Assembly (NCBI GenBank): GCA_024235255.1
Contig: JACKMT010000004.1
Coordinates: 186,001-250,000 of the forward strand
Reading direction: 5' to 3'
DNA: 64,000 bases
Source: Chromatiaceae bacterium
Lineage (GTDB): Bacteria; Pseudomonadota; Gammaproteobacteria; Chromatiales; Chromatiaceae
Of the stretch, positions 7,546 to 16,583 are shown one piece after another; within the stretch, counting starts at the first letter, position 1; every line of letters begins with the position of its first letter. The position numbers were made by a program, and so were the translations under genes. The notes beneath the pieces were generated by a model. That model saw only the letters and a program-made list of their open reading frames with translations, was not told the origin of the DNA and ran no database searches.

Positions 7546-8424
7546 TCACTCCGGAACACTCATTGCCATATTGGCCTCGATGGCCTCCTCCGGGTCCATG
7601 TTGAAACCTGTGCCGGTCTCCAGATCATCCAGCACGGCGAGTTCCGCTTCGCTTAAAGTGAACTCGTCGAGCTCCAGGTTCTGCGCCATGCGCTCCGGAT
7701 TCTCGGACTTGGGGATCGGCACCCAGCCGTGCTGCAGATTCCAACGCAGGATCACTTGCGCGGGGGAGATACGGTGGCGTTTCGCGATCTGCATGATCAG
7801 TGGATCGGTGACGGGTTTATTCTCCTTGAGAACCCCACTCCAGCTGCCGGTGCCCAACGGAGAGTAGCTGACGATCTGGATTTCCCGTGCCTGGCAGAAC
7901 TCCCGGATTTCAGGTTGGGTGAAGTAGGGATGGAGCTCGATCTGGTTGCACACCGGTACCACCTCCGCCCGTTCCAGCAGACACCTCAGATCGGAGATGC
8001 GGTAGTTGGAGACGCCGATCGCCCGCACCTTCTGCTCGGACAGCAGCCGCTCCATGGCGCGCCAGCTCTCCTGTATCAGCGTGGGCACCGGCCAATGGAG
8101 CAGATAGAGGTCCAGGTACTCCAGATCCAGCCGCCGCTGGCTGCGATCGAACGCATGCAGGATCTGGTCGTAGCCATGCTCGGTGTTCCAGGCTTTGGTG
8201 ACAACGAACAGCTGATCGCGCGGTCGGCCGGCTGACTTGATCGCCTTGCCCACACTGCGTTCATTGCCGTAGATGGAGGCGGTGTCCAGGTGCCGATAGC
8301 CCAGGCCGATGGCGGTGGCGATCACTTGTGCCACCCCGTCGTCGTCCGCCTGCCATCCGCGAACGGCCCCGGTGCCAAATCCGGGAGCTGGCATCTCTAA
8401 CCCGTTGTTGAGTAAAAATTCCAT
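7546..8424 (-). CDS. Aldo/keto reductase
   Basis: 292 aa, full length for the family. Visible elements are GYRHLDTASIYGNERSVGKA (catalytic Asp and Tyr), LFVVTKAWNT (Lys), YLDLYLLHWPVP (His), the IGVSNYR strand and the C-terminal NADPH-binding IPKSENPERMAQN. The ATG has an excellent GGGAGG ribosome binding site. It should be an NAD(P)H-dependent reductase of carbonyl compounds; the substrate cannot be read from sequence. It lacks close partners and probably forms its own unit. Confidence 0.92.
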   Translation of the reverse strand: MEFLLNNGLEMPAPGFGTGAVRGWQADDDGVAQVIATAIGLGYRHLDTASIYGNERSVGKAIKSAGRPRDQLFVVTKAWNTEHGYDQILHAFDRSQRRLDLEYLDLYLLHWPVPTLIQESWRAMERLLSEQKVRAIGVSNYRISDLRCLLERAEVVPVCNQIELHPYFTQPEIREFCQAREIQIVSYSPLGTGSWSGVLKENKPVTDPLIMQIAKRHRISPAQVILRWNLQHGWVPIPKSENPERMAQNLELDEFTLSEAELAVLDDLETGTGFNMDPEEAIEANMAMSVPE

Positions 8425-8643
8425 ACATCCTCCCTAAGCTGCAGATGCCGATCATGGATGAAACCCGGACCGGATGGTTTCGACCGCCGGCGGACCCGGA
8501 CTACATCGCCTGGCCCGGATAACCGTCCGCTCGCCAATAGCGGTGCAGAGAAACCGATAGCTGTCATTATATGTCCAAAGCTCGGCACGGGTAACGAACA
8601 CCTTCCATTACCTCGAATGCATACCTTGGACAGATGCGTTCAA

Positions 8644-9405
8644 TTATACTCGGCTTCCAGGGATTCCATCTCTGCGGTGTTGGGATCCGGGTCGGTGAAC
8701 CCAGTGGCTATGGCTGACCAAGGTCAGACAGGTCAATATGAGACCGACCATCAGCGCAGCCATCGCTGACAGATAGAGCAGGTGCTCGATGAAAAGCGCT
8801 GGGTCAAGAAATGCGTTTCCGGTAACTATCGGAACCATCACCATCAACAGTGAATAGAGCAGCACCGGCCCGGCAAGGGCAGTTTTCCAGTTCCTGCCAT
8901 CACCCAGCAGCAGCTGCAGCGAGAGCAGCGGCAGATAGATCATCATGCCGAGCATCCGGTGCACCCCGTTGCCGAGATCAGGCAAATTCATCGCGATCAG
9001 AATGCGCAGGCCGTTGGCCAGCAGGCTGGTGCTCCAGGCTGCGACCATAACGGCAGTCAGCAGCAGCAGCCGCCCGACGATCCAGCGCCGAGTGCGGGTG
9101 CTGTTGCCGGGGGCCGATCGGAAAACCCAGGCCCAGGCGAGCAGCGACATCAGCATGAAGTTGATGCCGGCACAGGCTTTGACCAGGCGCACCTCGGCAC
9201 TGACACTCACCCATTCACCGAGACTGTCGCGGTAAAAGGCGTGGCCGCTGGCCCATTCCAGCAGCAGTGACAGCGGGCGCAGCATCCAGTCCAGATCCGC
9301 GGCCGCGGCGATACTGTAGTGCTGCTTGAGCAGCAGCGCTACGCCCAGCACCGCCAGCCACCAGGCCGGCATCCGCCAATCCGGAAGGTTACGCAGGCGT
9401 TGCAT
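8644..9405 (-). CDS. Small exosortase-family transpeptidase
   Basis: 253 aa from ATG 9405, overlapping the end of the VIT/VWA gene by 17 bases. A longer frame to 9588 exists, but its first 61 residues are Arg/Cys-rich shadow sequence. It is a multi-helix membrane protein with the three exosortase catalytic residues: Cys78 in LVKACAGINF, Arg134 in LANGLRIL and His149 in NGVHRMLG. Exosortases process and anchor proteins with PEP-CTERM-type tails at the cell surface. Its substrate is almost certainly the upstream protein, whose C-terminus has such a tail. I could not decide the exosortase subtype. Confidence 0.85.
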   Translation of the reverse strand: MQRLRNLPDWRMPAWWLAVLGVALLLKQHYSIAAAADLDWMLRPLSLLLEWASGHAFYRDSLGEWVSVSAEVRLVKACAGINFMLMSLLAWAWVFRSAPGNSTRTRRWIVGRLLLLTAVMVAAWSTSLLANGLRILIAMNLPDLGNGVHRMLGMMIYLPLLSLQLLLGDGRNWKTALAGPVLLYSLLMVMVPIVTGNAFLDPALFIEHLLYLSAMAALMVGLILTCLTLVSHSHWVHRPGSQHRRDGIPGSRV

Positions 9406-11392
9406 TACTGCGGCTCCGGAGGCGGTTGACAAAGAGGACCAGCAGGAGCAGCAGCCCGGTCCAATACAGCTCCGGCTCCGGCATCGGCCGGCCGACCGCC
9501 TGGTTGCTGACGCCCTGAGGCAGCGGCAGGGGCTGTTTGACATCCTTGGCGGAACCGGTGGTGTTGCGCACCGTCTCATCCACGGCAACGAAGGAGGTGT
9601 AGCGGGTCAGCAGCGCGTATTTCAGACCCAGATCGACGATACGCTCGCGCAGTTCGCTCTCCTCCTCGGTGGGCACCGCATATAGCCGTTCGAGCCGCTT
9701 GCGTGCCCAGAGCTGCGGCAGCGTGCTGTCGCCGGCTGCTGCATCGTCCAGCCTGAAAGACCACTGCTGCTCGCCCCGACCGCCGACGCCGGTCAGCGTA
9801 ATCGTTGCGTCCTCGTCGGCATTGCGGTACTTGCCGAGCACCATGACCGCTCTTTGCGCGAGCATATCGGGCATGTTTGCCGGTTCGAGGTCATATAGTT
9901 CCACCCCTGTTGCCGCAACTCTGATATTGGTCAGTGCCGGTGCGGATATGTATTGCACGAACTGCTCGGATTTACTTGCCGCATCTGCACTGCCGGTTAC
10001 CACGAAGGCTTCGGCGCGTCCGACGCGGGCGATGCTTTCGATCAGGAAGCGGTTCACGGAGCTGCCGATACCGAACACGAACAGGTTGGCGCGGTGCAGC
10101 TGTTCGTCCACCAGCCGGAATACCCGCTCCTCCGCGCTGATATAGCCGTCGGTCACCAGCACGATACTGCGCGATGCGTTTTCATCGCTTTGCATGGAGA
10201 GCGCCCGTTGCAGTGCCGGGTAGAGCTCGGTGCCCCCGCCGCCGTGCTGGTTGTTCATCAGCGCGATGGCGCGACTGATATTGTCGGGTGTTGCCGTCAG
10301 CGGCTGTGCTGCAAGCAGATCGGAACCGCCGGCGAAGAAGAGGATGTTGAAGCGGTCCGACGGCTTCAGTTTGCTAAGCAGCCGGCGCATCAAATCCTTG
10401 GCGGTGTCCAGCGGGAAGCCCGACATGGAGCCGGAAACGTCGACCACAAACAGATATTCACGCGCCGGGATCTGTTCCGGTAAGACCCGTTTCGGCGGCT
10501 CGGAGACCAGTAGGAAATAGTTCTCTCCCTGGGATTCGAAGCGCGTCATGCCGGTCAGGATCTGCTCATCCTGCAGTCGGTAGTGCAGGATGAAATCCCG
10601 GTTGCCGGCACTGCTTGCATCTTTGAGTGAAAGCCGGACCGACCGCTGGTCCTGCCATTGGGTGACAAGTTCATGGGTGGATGACGCCAGATCGCTGATC
10701 GGCAGCGGAGAGGTCAGTTCCAGCTTGATGCCGTAGCCGACCGGGTCGGGTGTGCCTTCCGCCAGATAGGGATTCTGGATCCACCGCACCTCACCGACGG
10801 CGTGCGCTGCGTCACCGCCGTAACGCGGGCCGACTACACCGGGAAGCACGAACTCATAGACGCCATCCTCGGCGTCCAGCAACTCGGTATAGGTTAGCTC
10901 GACCTTGACCTCGTCACCCGGCATGATATTGGCCACTTCCATGGAGAAGACATTGGGCCGCTGCTGCGACAGCAGCGAGGCCGACTTGCCGGCTTTTCTG
11001 GCCTCATCGAAGGTCTGCCTGGCGGCCTGCTTCTCCTTGATTGCCGCGACGATGCGGCGCTCGCCGATGGTCATGGTCATGCCGTTGACCGCAGCGCGGG
11101 TCGACCCCGGAAAGATATAGGTGGCATTGATCGGCTGCGTGCCTTCATTGCGGTAGCTTTGCGACAGCTGCACGCTGGCAATAAAACCGTTGAGCCTGAC
11201 ATCCGCACTCGTCTCTTTCAGCGGCAGGCGGTCGTGCGCGGAATCAGCGCCTGCCACAAAAAAGTAGGGTGACAGCGGCGCGGGCTGCTCTGCCTCATCT
11301 CCTCCCGCAACGGCGGGCCGCAAACAGAAGAGGGATACCACTGCAACAAAAGTGGCAAGAGAGCGGGGGTGTTTTCGAATGTAAACGCACAT
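9389..11392 (-). CDS. VIT and VWA domain surface protein with PEP-CTERM-like tail
   Basis: 667 aa. A signal peptide ends near AVAGG (residues 1-30). A VIT domain (about 60-175; RNEGTQPINATYIFPG) resembles inter-alpha-trypsin inhibitor heavy chains. A VWA domain (about 310-480) has the MIDAS motif DVSGSMSG at 318. A linker then leads to the C-terminal sorting signal: PEPELYW, a hydrophobic helix LLLLLVLFV and Arg-rich NRLRSR. This tail is the exosortase recognition layout. The same VIT/VWA architecture is known as the target of a dedicated class of proteobacterial sortases. It lies between a creBC-like system and an exosortase gene, all on one strand. Confidence 0.9.
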   Translation of the reverse strand: MCVYIRKHPRSLATFVAVVSLFCLRPAVAGGDEAEQPAPLSPYFFVAGADSAHDRLPLKETSADVRLNGFIASVQLSQSYRNEGTQPINATYIFPGSTRAAVNGMTMTIGERRIVAAIKEKQAARQTFDEARKAGKSASLLSQQRPNVFSMEVANIMPGDEVKVELTYTELLDAEDGVYEFVLPGVVGPRYGGDAAHAVGEVRWIQNPYLAEGTPDPVGYGIKLELTSPLPISDLASSTHELVTQWQDQRSVRLSLKDASSAGNRDFILHYRLQDEQILTGMTRFESQGENYFLLVSEPPKRVLPEQIPAREYLFVVDVSGSMSGFPLDTAKDLMRRLLSKLKPSDRFNILFFAGGSDLLAAQPLTATPDNISRAIALMNNQHGGGGTELYPALQRALSMQSDENASRSIVLVTDGYISAEERVFRLVDEQLHRANLFVFGIGSSVNRFLIESIARVGRAEAFVVTGSADAASKSEQFVQYISAPALTNIRVAATGVELYDLEPANMPDMLAQRAVMVLGKYRNADEDATITLTGVGGRGEQQWSFRLDDAAAGDSTLPQLWARKRLERLYAVPTEEESELRERIVDLGLKYALLTRYTSFVAVDETVRNTTGSAKDVKQPLPLPQGVSNQAVGRPMPEPELYWTGLLLLLVLFVNRLRSRSNATPA

Positions 11393-11469
11393 GGTTTTTC
11401 TCCGTCATGCTGGATGGTGGAGTCAGTATGCGATTACTGCGGGGAGTTACTGCGGAGACCGGATGGAGA

Positions 11470-12927
11470 TTATGTGGAGATTCTGTGCGGCAGCGTCAAC
11501 CGGGCGCAGGTGCCGGGGTTACGGTTTTCGAGCACCAGCGTGCCGTGGTGCAGTTCGGCCACCTGGCGCGCGAAATTGAGACCCAACCCGGTGCTTTTTT
11601 GCCCCGTATCGGGCCGCGGCAGGGAGAAGAAGCGTTCAAATACGCGCTCGCCTGCATAATCCGGGATGCCGGGGCCTTCGTCGCTGATGTCGATGACTGT
11701 CCGGCCTTGTTGTGGATACACGTCCAGTATGATGCTACCGCCCCGGGGTGAGAACTCCAGCGCGTTGCGGAACAGGTTGTCGATGGCCTGGCGAACAAGG
11801 AGCGGATCGCCGGTTATCATCGGGCCCGTCGTTTTGTTAAGTCTGACACTCAGAGCGCGGGACGCACATTCCAACGCATGCGCCTCGAGCACATCCTCCA
11901 CCAGCGGTTCAAGGGCGAACGGCTCGCGGTGTTGCAGCTCCCGGCGCTGCTCCACCGACGCCAGCTGCAGCAGGCGGCTCGAAAAAGCATTCAGCCGCTC
12001 CGCCTCCCGCAAAACAGTATCGGCAAACTGCGTCCGCTTCGCTTTCGGCAGCTCTCTGCCCAGCAGTTCGGCGGCGGCGTGGATCGCCGTCAGCGGACTC
12101 TTCATCTCATGCGTCAGCGACTGCACATAGCGCTCGACGTACTGCTTGTCCTCCAGCGCCTGGCGCATGCTCTCCATCGCTTCGCCGACTTTACCGATCT
12201 CGTTGTCGCCCAGTTGCGGCAGTTTGATGCGCTCGCCCTGGCCGATGCGGTGGGCGTAGTCGACCAGCGTCTGCAGCGGCCGGCTGACCCAGATGTAGAG
12301 CATATAGCCAAGCAGCAGCACCAGGGCCACCGAAATAATCACCGCCAGTATCAGATTGGACTTGGCTTCGGCAATGAAGCGGTCGATGTTGCGCTTGGGT
12401 TTGGCCAACGTGACCACACCGATGATCCGGCCCGCGCTATAGATCGGCGCAGCCACATAGGCGACCGTCAGACGCTCCGCGGGATCGGCGCCCGGCTGTT
12501 CAGCATCGGTGACATGGGTGGCGCGGGCGCCGTAGCGGCCCTGCAGCGTGCGGTGGACATCGCGCCACTGGGAGTAGTCCTCTCCGACGGCGCTGTCTGC
12601 GTCGGTGTCGAACAGCACGATGCCTTTGCCATCGGTAACATAGACACGGATATCGACATGGGTCTTCTCCAGCTCATAGATCTGTGCTGAAAAGCGGCGC
12701 AGTCGGAGCCGTTTGAAGGCGTCGTCCAACTGCTGCAGCGCGATGTCACCGCTGTTCATATCGGTGGTGATCACCTCTGCCAGCAGGTTGGCCGTATCCA
12801 CCATCAGCTCCTCGAAGGACTCGCTGTAGCGGTCATTCACATCGCTGCTGATCCAGTAGGCCAGCAGTGTGAATCCGGCAACGACAGCCATTGCGAAGAC
12901 AAAGAAAATGCGTGTACGTATATTCAC
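11470..12927 (-). CDS. creC: CreC-like sensor histidine kinase
   Basis: 485 aa. Two N-terminal membrane helices flank a periplasmic CreC-type sensor domain (residues about 30-180). HAMP, HisKA (phospho-His in LTHEMKSPLTA) and HATPase (NLFRNALEFS, DEGPGIP, STGLGLNFA) domains follow. It starts with GTG at 12927 and overlaps creB by 4 bases, so translation is coupled. In enterobacteria CreC senses growth and carbon status. In marine proteobacteria a related pair (PdsR/PdsS) accompanies a dedicated sortase and VIT/VWA target. Here it precedes a VIT/VWA-exosortase pair, 77 bases downstream, so it may control surface display. Confidence 0.88.
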   Translation of the reverse strand: MNIRTRIFFVFAMAVVAGFTLLAYWISSDVNDRYSESFEELMVDTANLLAEVITTDMNSGDIALQQLDDAFKRLRLRRFSAQIYELEKTHVDIRVYVTDGKGIVLFDTDADSAVGEDYSQWRDVHRTLQGRYGARATHVTDAEQPGADPAERLTVAYVAAPIYSAGRIIGVVTLAKPKRNIDRFIAEAKSNLILAVIISVALVLLLGYMLYIWVSRPLQTLVDYAHRIGQGERIKLPQLGDNEIGKVGEAMESMRQALEDKQYVERYVQSLTHEMKSPLTAIHAAAELLGRELPKAKRTQFADTVLREAERLNAFSSRLLQLASVEQRRELQHREPFALEPLVEDVLEAHALECASRALSVRLNKTTGPMITGDPLLVRQAIDNLFRNALEFSPRGGSIILDVYPQQGRTVIDISDEGPGIPDYAGERVFERFFSLPRPDTGQKSTGLGLNFARQVAELHHGTLVLENRNPGTCARLTLPHRIST

Positions 12928-13610
12928 GCGCCCGGTATCAGCGAGTAGCCGACGCCGCGATGGGTGCAGATCGGATCTGCATCGGGTTTGATCTTATGCA
13001 GTTTGCCGCGCAGGCTTTTGATGTGGCTGTCGATGGTGCGTTCCAACCGGTGGTCAGGGTTGTCCCAGCCGTGCTCCAGCAGCTGAGCACGGGTGAATAC
13101 CCGTTCCGGATGGTTGAGCAGGGTTTGCAACAGCCGGTATTCGTGCAGGGTCAGAGCCAGCGGCTGGGCGTGATAGTGGATCTGCCGGCGCTCGCTGTCG
13201 ATCCGGAAAATATCCGACCCGCCGGCAACCGGTGCGGGCGGTGATTCGACTCGCCTCAGCACCGCCCGCACGCGCGCCACCAGTTCGCGCAGGCTGAAGG
13301 GTTTGACGATGTAGTCATCCGCGCCCATCTCCAGCCCCGCCACCCGGTCGATCTCCGCGTCCCGCGCGGTCAGAAAAATAACCGGCGCTTCGGTCAGCCG
13401 GCGGATGCGCCGGAAGAACTCAAAACCACTGCCGTCGACCAGTCCGACATCCAGCAGCACCAGCGATGGGGCGGAATTCTCCAGCGCTTTAAGACAGTCC
13501 GTCCCGGTAGTGAAGTGCTCCGTCGCGAAGCCCTCGTCGTCCAGCGCGAATTGCACCGTCTGCGCAATCGACGGTTCGTCTTCGACGATGAATATGCAGA
13601 TACTTTTCAA
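12924..13610 (-). CDS. creB: CreB-like response regulator
   Basis: 228 aa. The receiver domain has the acidic pocket VEDEP, phosphoacceptor Asp in LLDVGLVDGSGFE, Thr in FLTARD and Lys in DDYIVKPFS. The C-terminal OmpR-type winged helix (LALTLHEYRLLQTLL, RTIDSHIKSLRGKL) ends in the family hallmark THRGVGYSL. No ATG fits; the start appears to be TTG at 13610. Alignment by eye with E. coli CreB is close across the whole length. It is first in the regulator-kinase-target-exosortase unit and divergent from pyrG. Confidence 0.88.
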   Translation of the reverse strand: MKSICIFIVEDEPSIAQTVQFALDDEGFATEHFTTGTDCLKALENSAPSLVLLDVGLVDGSGFEFFRRIRRLTEAPVIFLTARDAEIDRVAGLEMGADDYIVKPFSLRELVARVRAVLRRVESPPAPVAGGSDIFRIDSERRQIHYHAQPLALTLHEYRLLQTLLNHPERVFTRAQLLEHGWDNPDHRLERTIDSHIKSLRGKLHKIKPDADPICTHRGVGYSLIPGA

Positions 13611-13850
13611 TACATGCCCGTGTTGATCGTGCAGCCGATACCGCGCGATTATCTAACCCGTCGCTTTGCAGAGCAAATTTGAGACGGTCGAAATGTCTTA
13701 AACGCCCACCCCCTATGGCCGATCAACCCAGCGTTCGGCAGTCAAACTTGCACGGCTGCGGCATGCGGCCACCGCCTCTGATTGTGGACTAAGGCGCTTT
13801 CTGTTACTTTAACACGCCGTCCGATATCATTCCTGCTTCGAACTTTTTGC

Positions 13851-15497
13851 ATGACTAAATATGTCTTTATAACGGGTGGCGTGGTCTCATCGCTGGGTAA
13901 GGGGATCGCGGCCGCCTCTCTCGGAGCTTTGCTGGAAGCGCGCGGCCTCAGGGTCACCATGATCAAACTGGATCCCTACATCAATGTGGATCCAGGCACG
14001 ATGAGCCCGTTCCAGCATGGGGAGGTGTATGTTACGGAGGATGGAGCGGAAACGGATCTCGATCTGGGTCACTATGAACGCTTTCTCCGCACCACGATGG
14101 GGAAAAACAACAATTTCACCACCGGGCAGATCTACGAAAGCGTTATCCGCAAAGAGCGGCGCGGCGACTATCTCGGCGGTACGGTTCAGGTTATTCCGCA
14201 TATCACCAACGAAATCAAAGACAGTGTCAGACTGGGCGCGCGCGACGCCGACGTGGCGCTGGTCGAAATCGGCGGCACCGTCGGCGATATAGAGTCGCTC
14301 CCCTTCCTTGAGGCGATCAGACAGATGGGAGTGGAGCTTGGGCGCGACAACGCGCTGTTCATGCATCTGACGCTGGTGCCCTATATCGCGGCCTCGAAGG
14401 AGATCAAGACCAAACCCACGCAGCACTCGGTGAAGGAGCTGCGCTCGATCGGCATTCAGCCCGATGTGCTGCTCTGCCGCGCGGAAAGAACCATACCTGA
14501 TGCCGAACGCCGCAAGATCGCGCTGTTCACCAATGTCCATGAGCGTGCAGTAATCTCGGCGGTCGATGCAGACAGTATCTACCGGATTCCACTGCTGCTG
14601 CACGAGCAATCCCTAGACGAAATTGTTGTCAAACAGCTTGGATTCAATGTTCCCGCCGCCGATCTGTCAGAGTGGCGCGCGGTACTGGACGGGCTCGACA
14701 ATACCGATGGTGCGGTGACCATATCCATGGTCGGCAAATACATGCACCTGACCGAAGCGTATAAATCACTGTCCGAAGCGTTGACGCACGCCGGATTGCA
14801 TACCCGCACCCGCGTCAAAATTCAGTACCTGGATGCTGAGGAGATCGAAGCGAAAGGGGTCAGCCGCCTCGAAGGGGTGGATGCCATACTGGTACCCGGC
14901 GGGTTTGGGGAGCGTGGTGTCGAAGGAAAGATCGCGACCGTTAAATATGCCCGCGAAAAGGGTATTCCCTATCTGGGCATCTGCCTTGGAATGCAGGTTG
15001 CAGTGATCGAATATGCGCGCAACATGGCAGGACTTGAAGGTGCACAGAGCACCGAATTCAATCGTGAGACTCCGCACCCGGTAATCGCACTGATCACCGA
15101 ATGGTTGAATGCAGACGGCGAGCTGGAGCGGCGCAGCGAAACGTCGGACCTGGGCGGCACCATGCGTCTCGGGGGGCAGGAGTGTCGCCTGGTTGAGCAT
15201 AGCCTGGCGCGCAGGTTGTATGGCAAAGAGGTGGTCGTCGAACGCCATCGTCATCGCTACGAGTTCAACAACCAGTATCTGGAAATCCTGGAGCGTGCCG
15301 GGTTGCGCATCGCCGGCCGCTCGCTGGACGGAAAACTGGTGGAGATGATCGAGATCCCGGATCACCCCTGGTTCGTTGCCTGCCAGTTTCATCCGGAATT
15401 CACATCGACGCCGCGCGATGGACATCCCCTCTTTTCGGACTTTGTCCGCGCCGCCCGGGAGTACCAGCGCCAATTGAACCGCGGAACCGGCAGTTGA
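13851..15497 (+). CDS. pyrG: CTP synthase
   Basis: 548 aa from ATG 13851; a longer open frame upstream adds 23 unrelated residues and is discarded. The start MTKYVFITGGVVSSLGKG holds the synthetase-domain nucleotide loop. The C-terminal class I glutamine amidotransferase domain has the nucleophile in PYLGICLGMQ and the His/Glu pair in CQFHPEFTS. The enzyme makes CTP from UTP, ATP and glutamine. It starts the typical gammaproteobacterial pyrG-kdsA-eno-ftsB-ispD series. Confidence 0.98.
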   Translation: MTKYVFITGGVVSSLGKGIAAASLGALLEARGLRVTMIKLDPYINVDPGTMSPFQHGEVYVTEDGAETDLDLGHYERFLRTTMGKNNNFTTGQIYESVIRKERRGDYLGGTVQVIPHITNEIKDSVRLGARDADVALVEIGGTVGDIESLPFLEAIRQMGVELGRDNALFMHLTLVPYIAASKEIKTKPTQHSVKELRSIGIQPDVLLCRAERTIPDAERRKIALFTNVHERAVISAVDADSIYRIPLLLHEQSLDEIVVKQLGFNVPAADLSEWRAVLDGLDNTDGAVTISMVGKYMHLTEAYKSLSEALTHAGLHTRTRVKIQYLDAEEIEAKGVSRLEGVDAILVPGGFGERGVEGKIATVKYAREKGIPYLGICLGMQVAVIEYARNMAGLEGAQSTEFNRETPHPVIALITEWLNADGELERRSETSDLGGTMRLGGQECRLVEHSLARRLYGKEVVVERHRHRYEFNNQYLEILERAGLRIAGRSLDGKLVEMIEIPDHPWFVACQFHPEFTSTPRDGHPLFSDFVRAAREYQRQLNRGTGS

Positions 15498-16342
15498 TGA
15501 ATTTATGCGGCTTCCAGGTTGGGCTCGACCGGCCGTTTTTTCTGATAGCAGGCCCTTGTGTGGTCGAGAGCGAGCAGCTGACGATGGATATCGCCGGAAC
15601 GCTTAAGGAGTTGACCGGCCGGTTGCAGATTCCTTTCATCTTCAAAGCCTCGTTTGACAAGGCCAATCGCTCATCATCCGGCAGTTACCGCGGACCCGGA
15701 CTGGAAGCGGGACTGGCGGTGCTGCAGCAGGTAAAAGCCCAGCTCGGTGTGCCGGTGCTGACCGACGTGCACGAGGATACCCCGCTGCAGGAAGTGGCAG
15801 CGGTTGTGGACGTCCTCCAGACGCCCGCTTTTCTCTGCCGGCAGACCAACTTTATCTCAGCGGTGGCCGCCATGGGGCTTCCGGTCAATCTTAAAAAGGG
15901 CCAGTTTCTGGCGCCTTGGGATATGCGGCATGTAGTGGAAAAGGCACGCTCCAGCGGCAACCGTCAGATCATGGTGTGCGAGCGGGGCGCCTCCTTCGGT
16001 TACAACAATCTTGTGTCGGATATGCGCTCCCTGGCGGTGATGCGCGAAACCGGTACGCCGGTGGTTTATGACGCCACCCATTCCGTGCAGTTGCCCGGCG
16101 GTCAGGGTGCTTCGTCCGGCGGACAGCGTGAGCATATTCCCGTACTGGCGCGGGCAGCGGTTGCCGCGGGCATCGCCGGGCTCTTCATGGAGACCCATCC
16201 CGATCCGGACAGCGCCATGAGCGACGGTCCGAACTCCTGGCCACTGGGTCACCTGGAGGCGTTGCTGAAGGTCCTAATGCAGATAGACAGTGCGGTAAAA
16301 GCAGTGCCTTTCGCAGAATCCGAGGCAGGTGCCTGCTGCTGA
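15497..16342 (+). CDS. kdsA: 3-deoxy-D-manno-octulosonate 8-phosphate synthase
   Basis: 281 aa from ATG 15497. The codon shares its A with the pyrG stop (TGATG), so translation is coupled; a TTG three bases earlier is possible but less likely. Family motifs are FFLIAGPCVVES, FIFKASFDKANRSS, GVPVLTDVHE, LKKGQFLAPWDM and GLFMETHPDP. KdsA condenses phosphoenolpyruvate with arabinose 5-phosphate to KDO-8-phosphate for the lipopolysaccharide core. It indicates a Gram-negative outer membrane. Confidence 0.97.
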   Translation: MNLCGFQVGLDRPFFLIAGPCVVESEQLTMDIAGTLKELTGRLQIPFIFKASFDKANRSSSGSYRGPGLEAGLAVLQQVKAQLGVPVLTDVHEDTPLQEVAAVVDVLQTPAFLCRQTNFISAVAAMGLPVNLKKGQFLAPWDMRHVVEKARSSGNRQIMVCERGASFGYNNLVSDMRSLAVMRETGTPVVYDATHSVQLPGGQGASSGGQREHIPVLARAAVAAGIAGLFMETHPDPDSAMSDGPNSWPLGHLEALLKVLMQIDSAVKAVPFAESEAGACC

Positions 16343-16583
16343 ACGGCTGTAGAGACGCTGGTGAAGATCTGTCGCTCGAATTGTTCAACCGGTAATATTG
16401 GGGTAATAAATATAGGCAACCATGCAGGGATATTGGCGCAGTCCATAGTCAACCCCGTCATTTAGACGTTTATAACGATTATTCGGATAAAACCGATTTG
16501 ACTCACCGCCGATATCCGGAAAATGCTGAAGCGACTCAGTGTCAAATTAACCGATAATTCAACTTAACTACAATGGAGTGATC

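Noticed and set aside
8644..9588. Longer start for the exosortase gene (9588)
   Set aside because: The extra 61 residues are Cys/Arg-rich shadow of the VIT/VWA gene; the ATG at 9405 gives a normal exosortase N-terminus.
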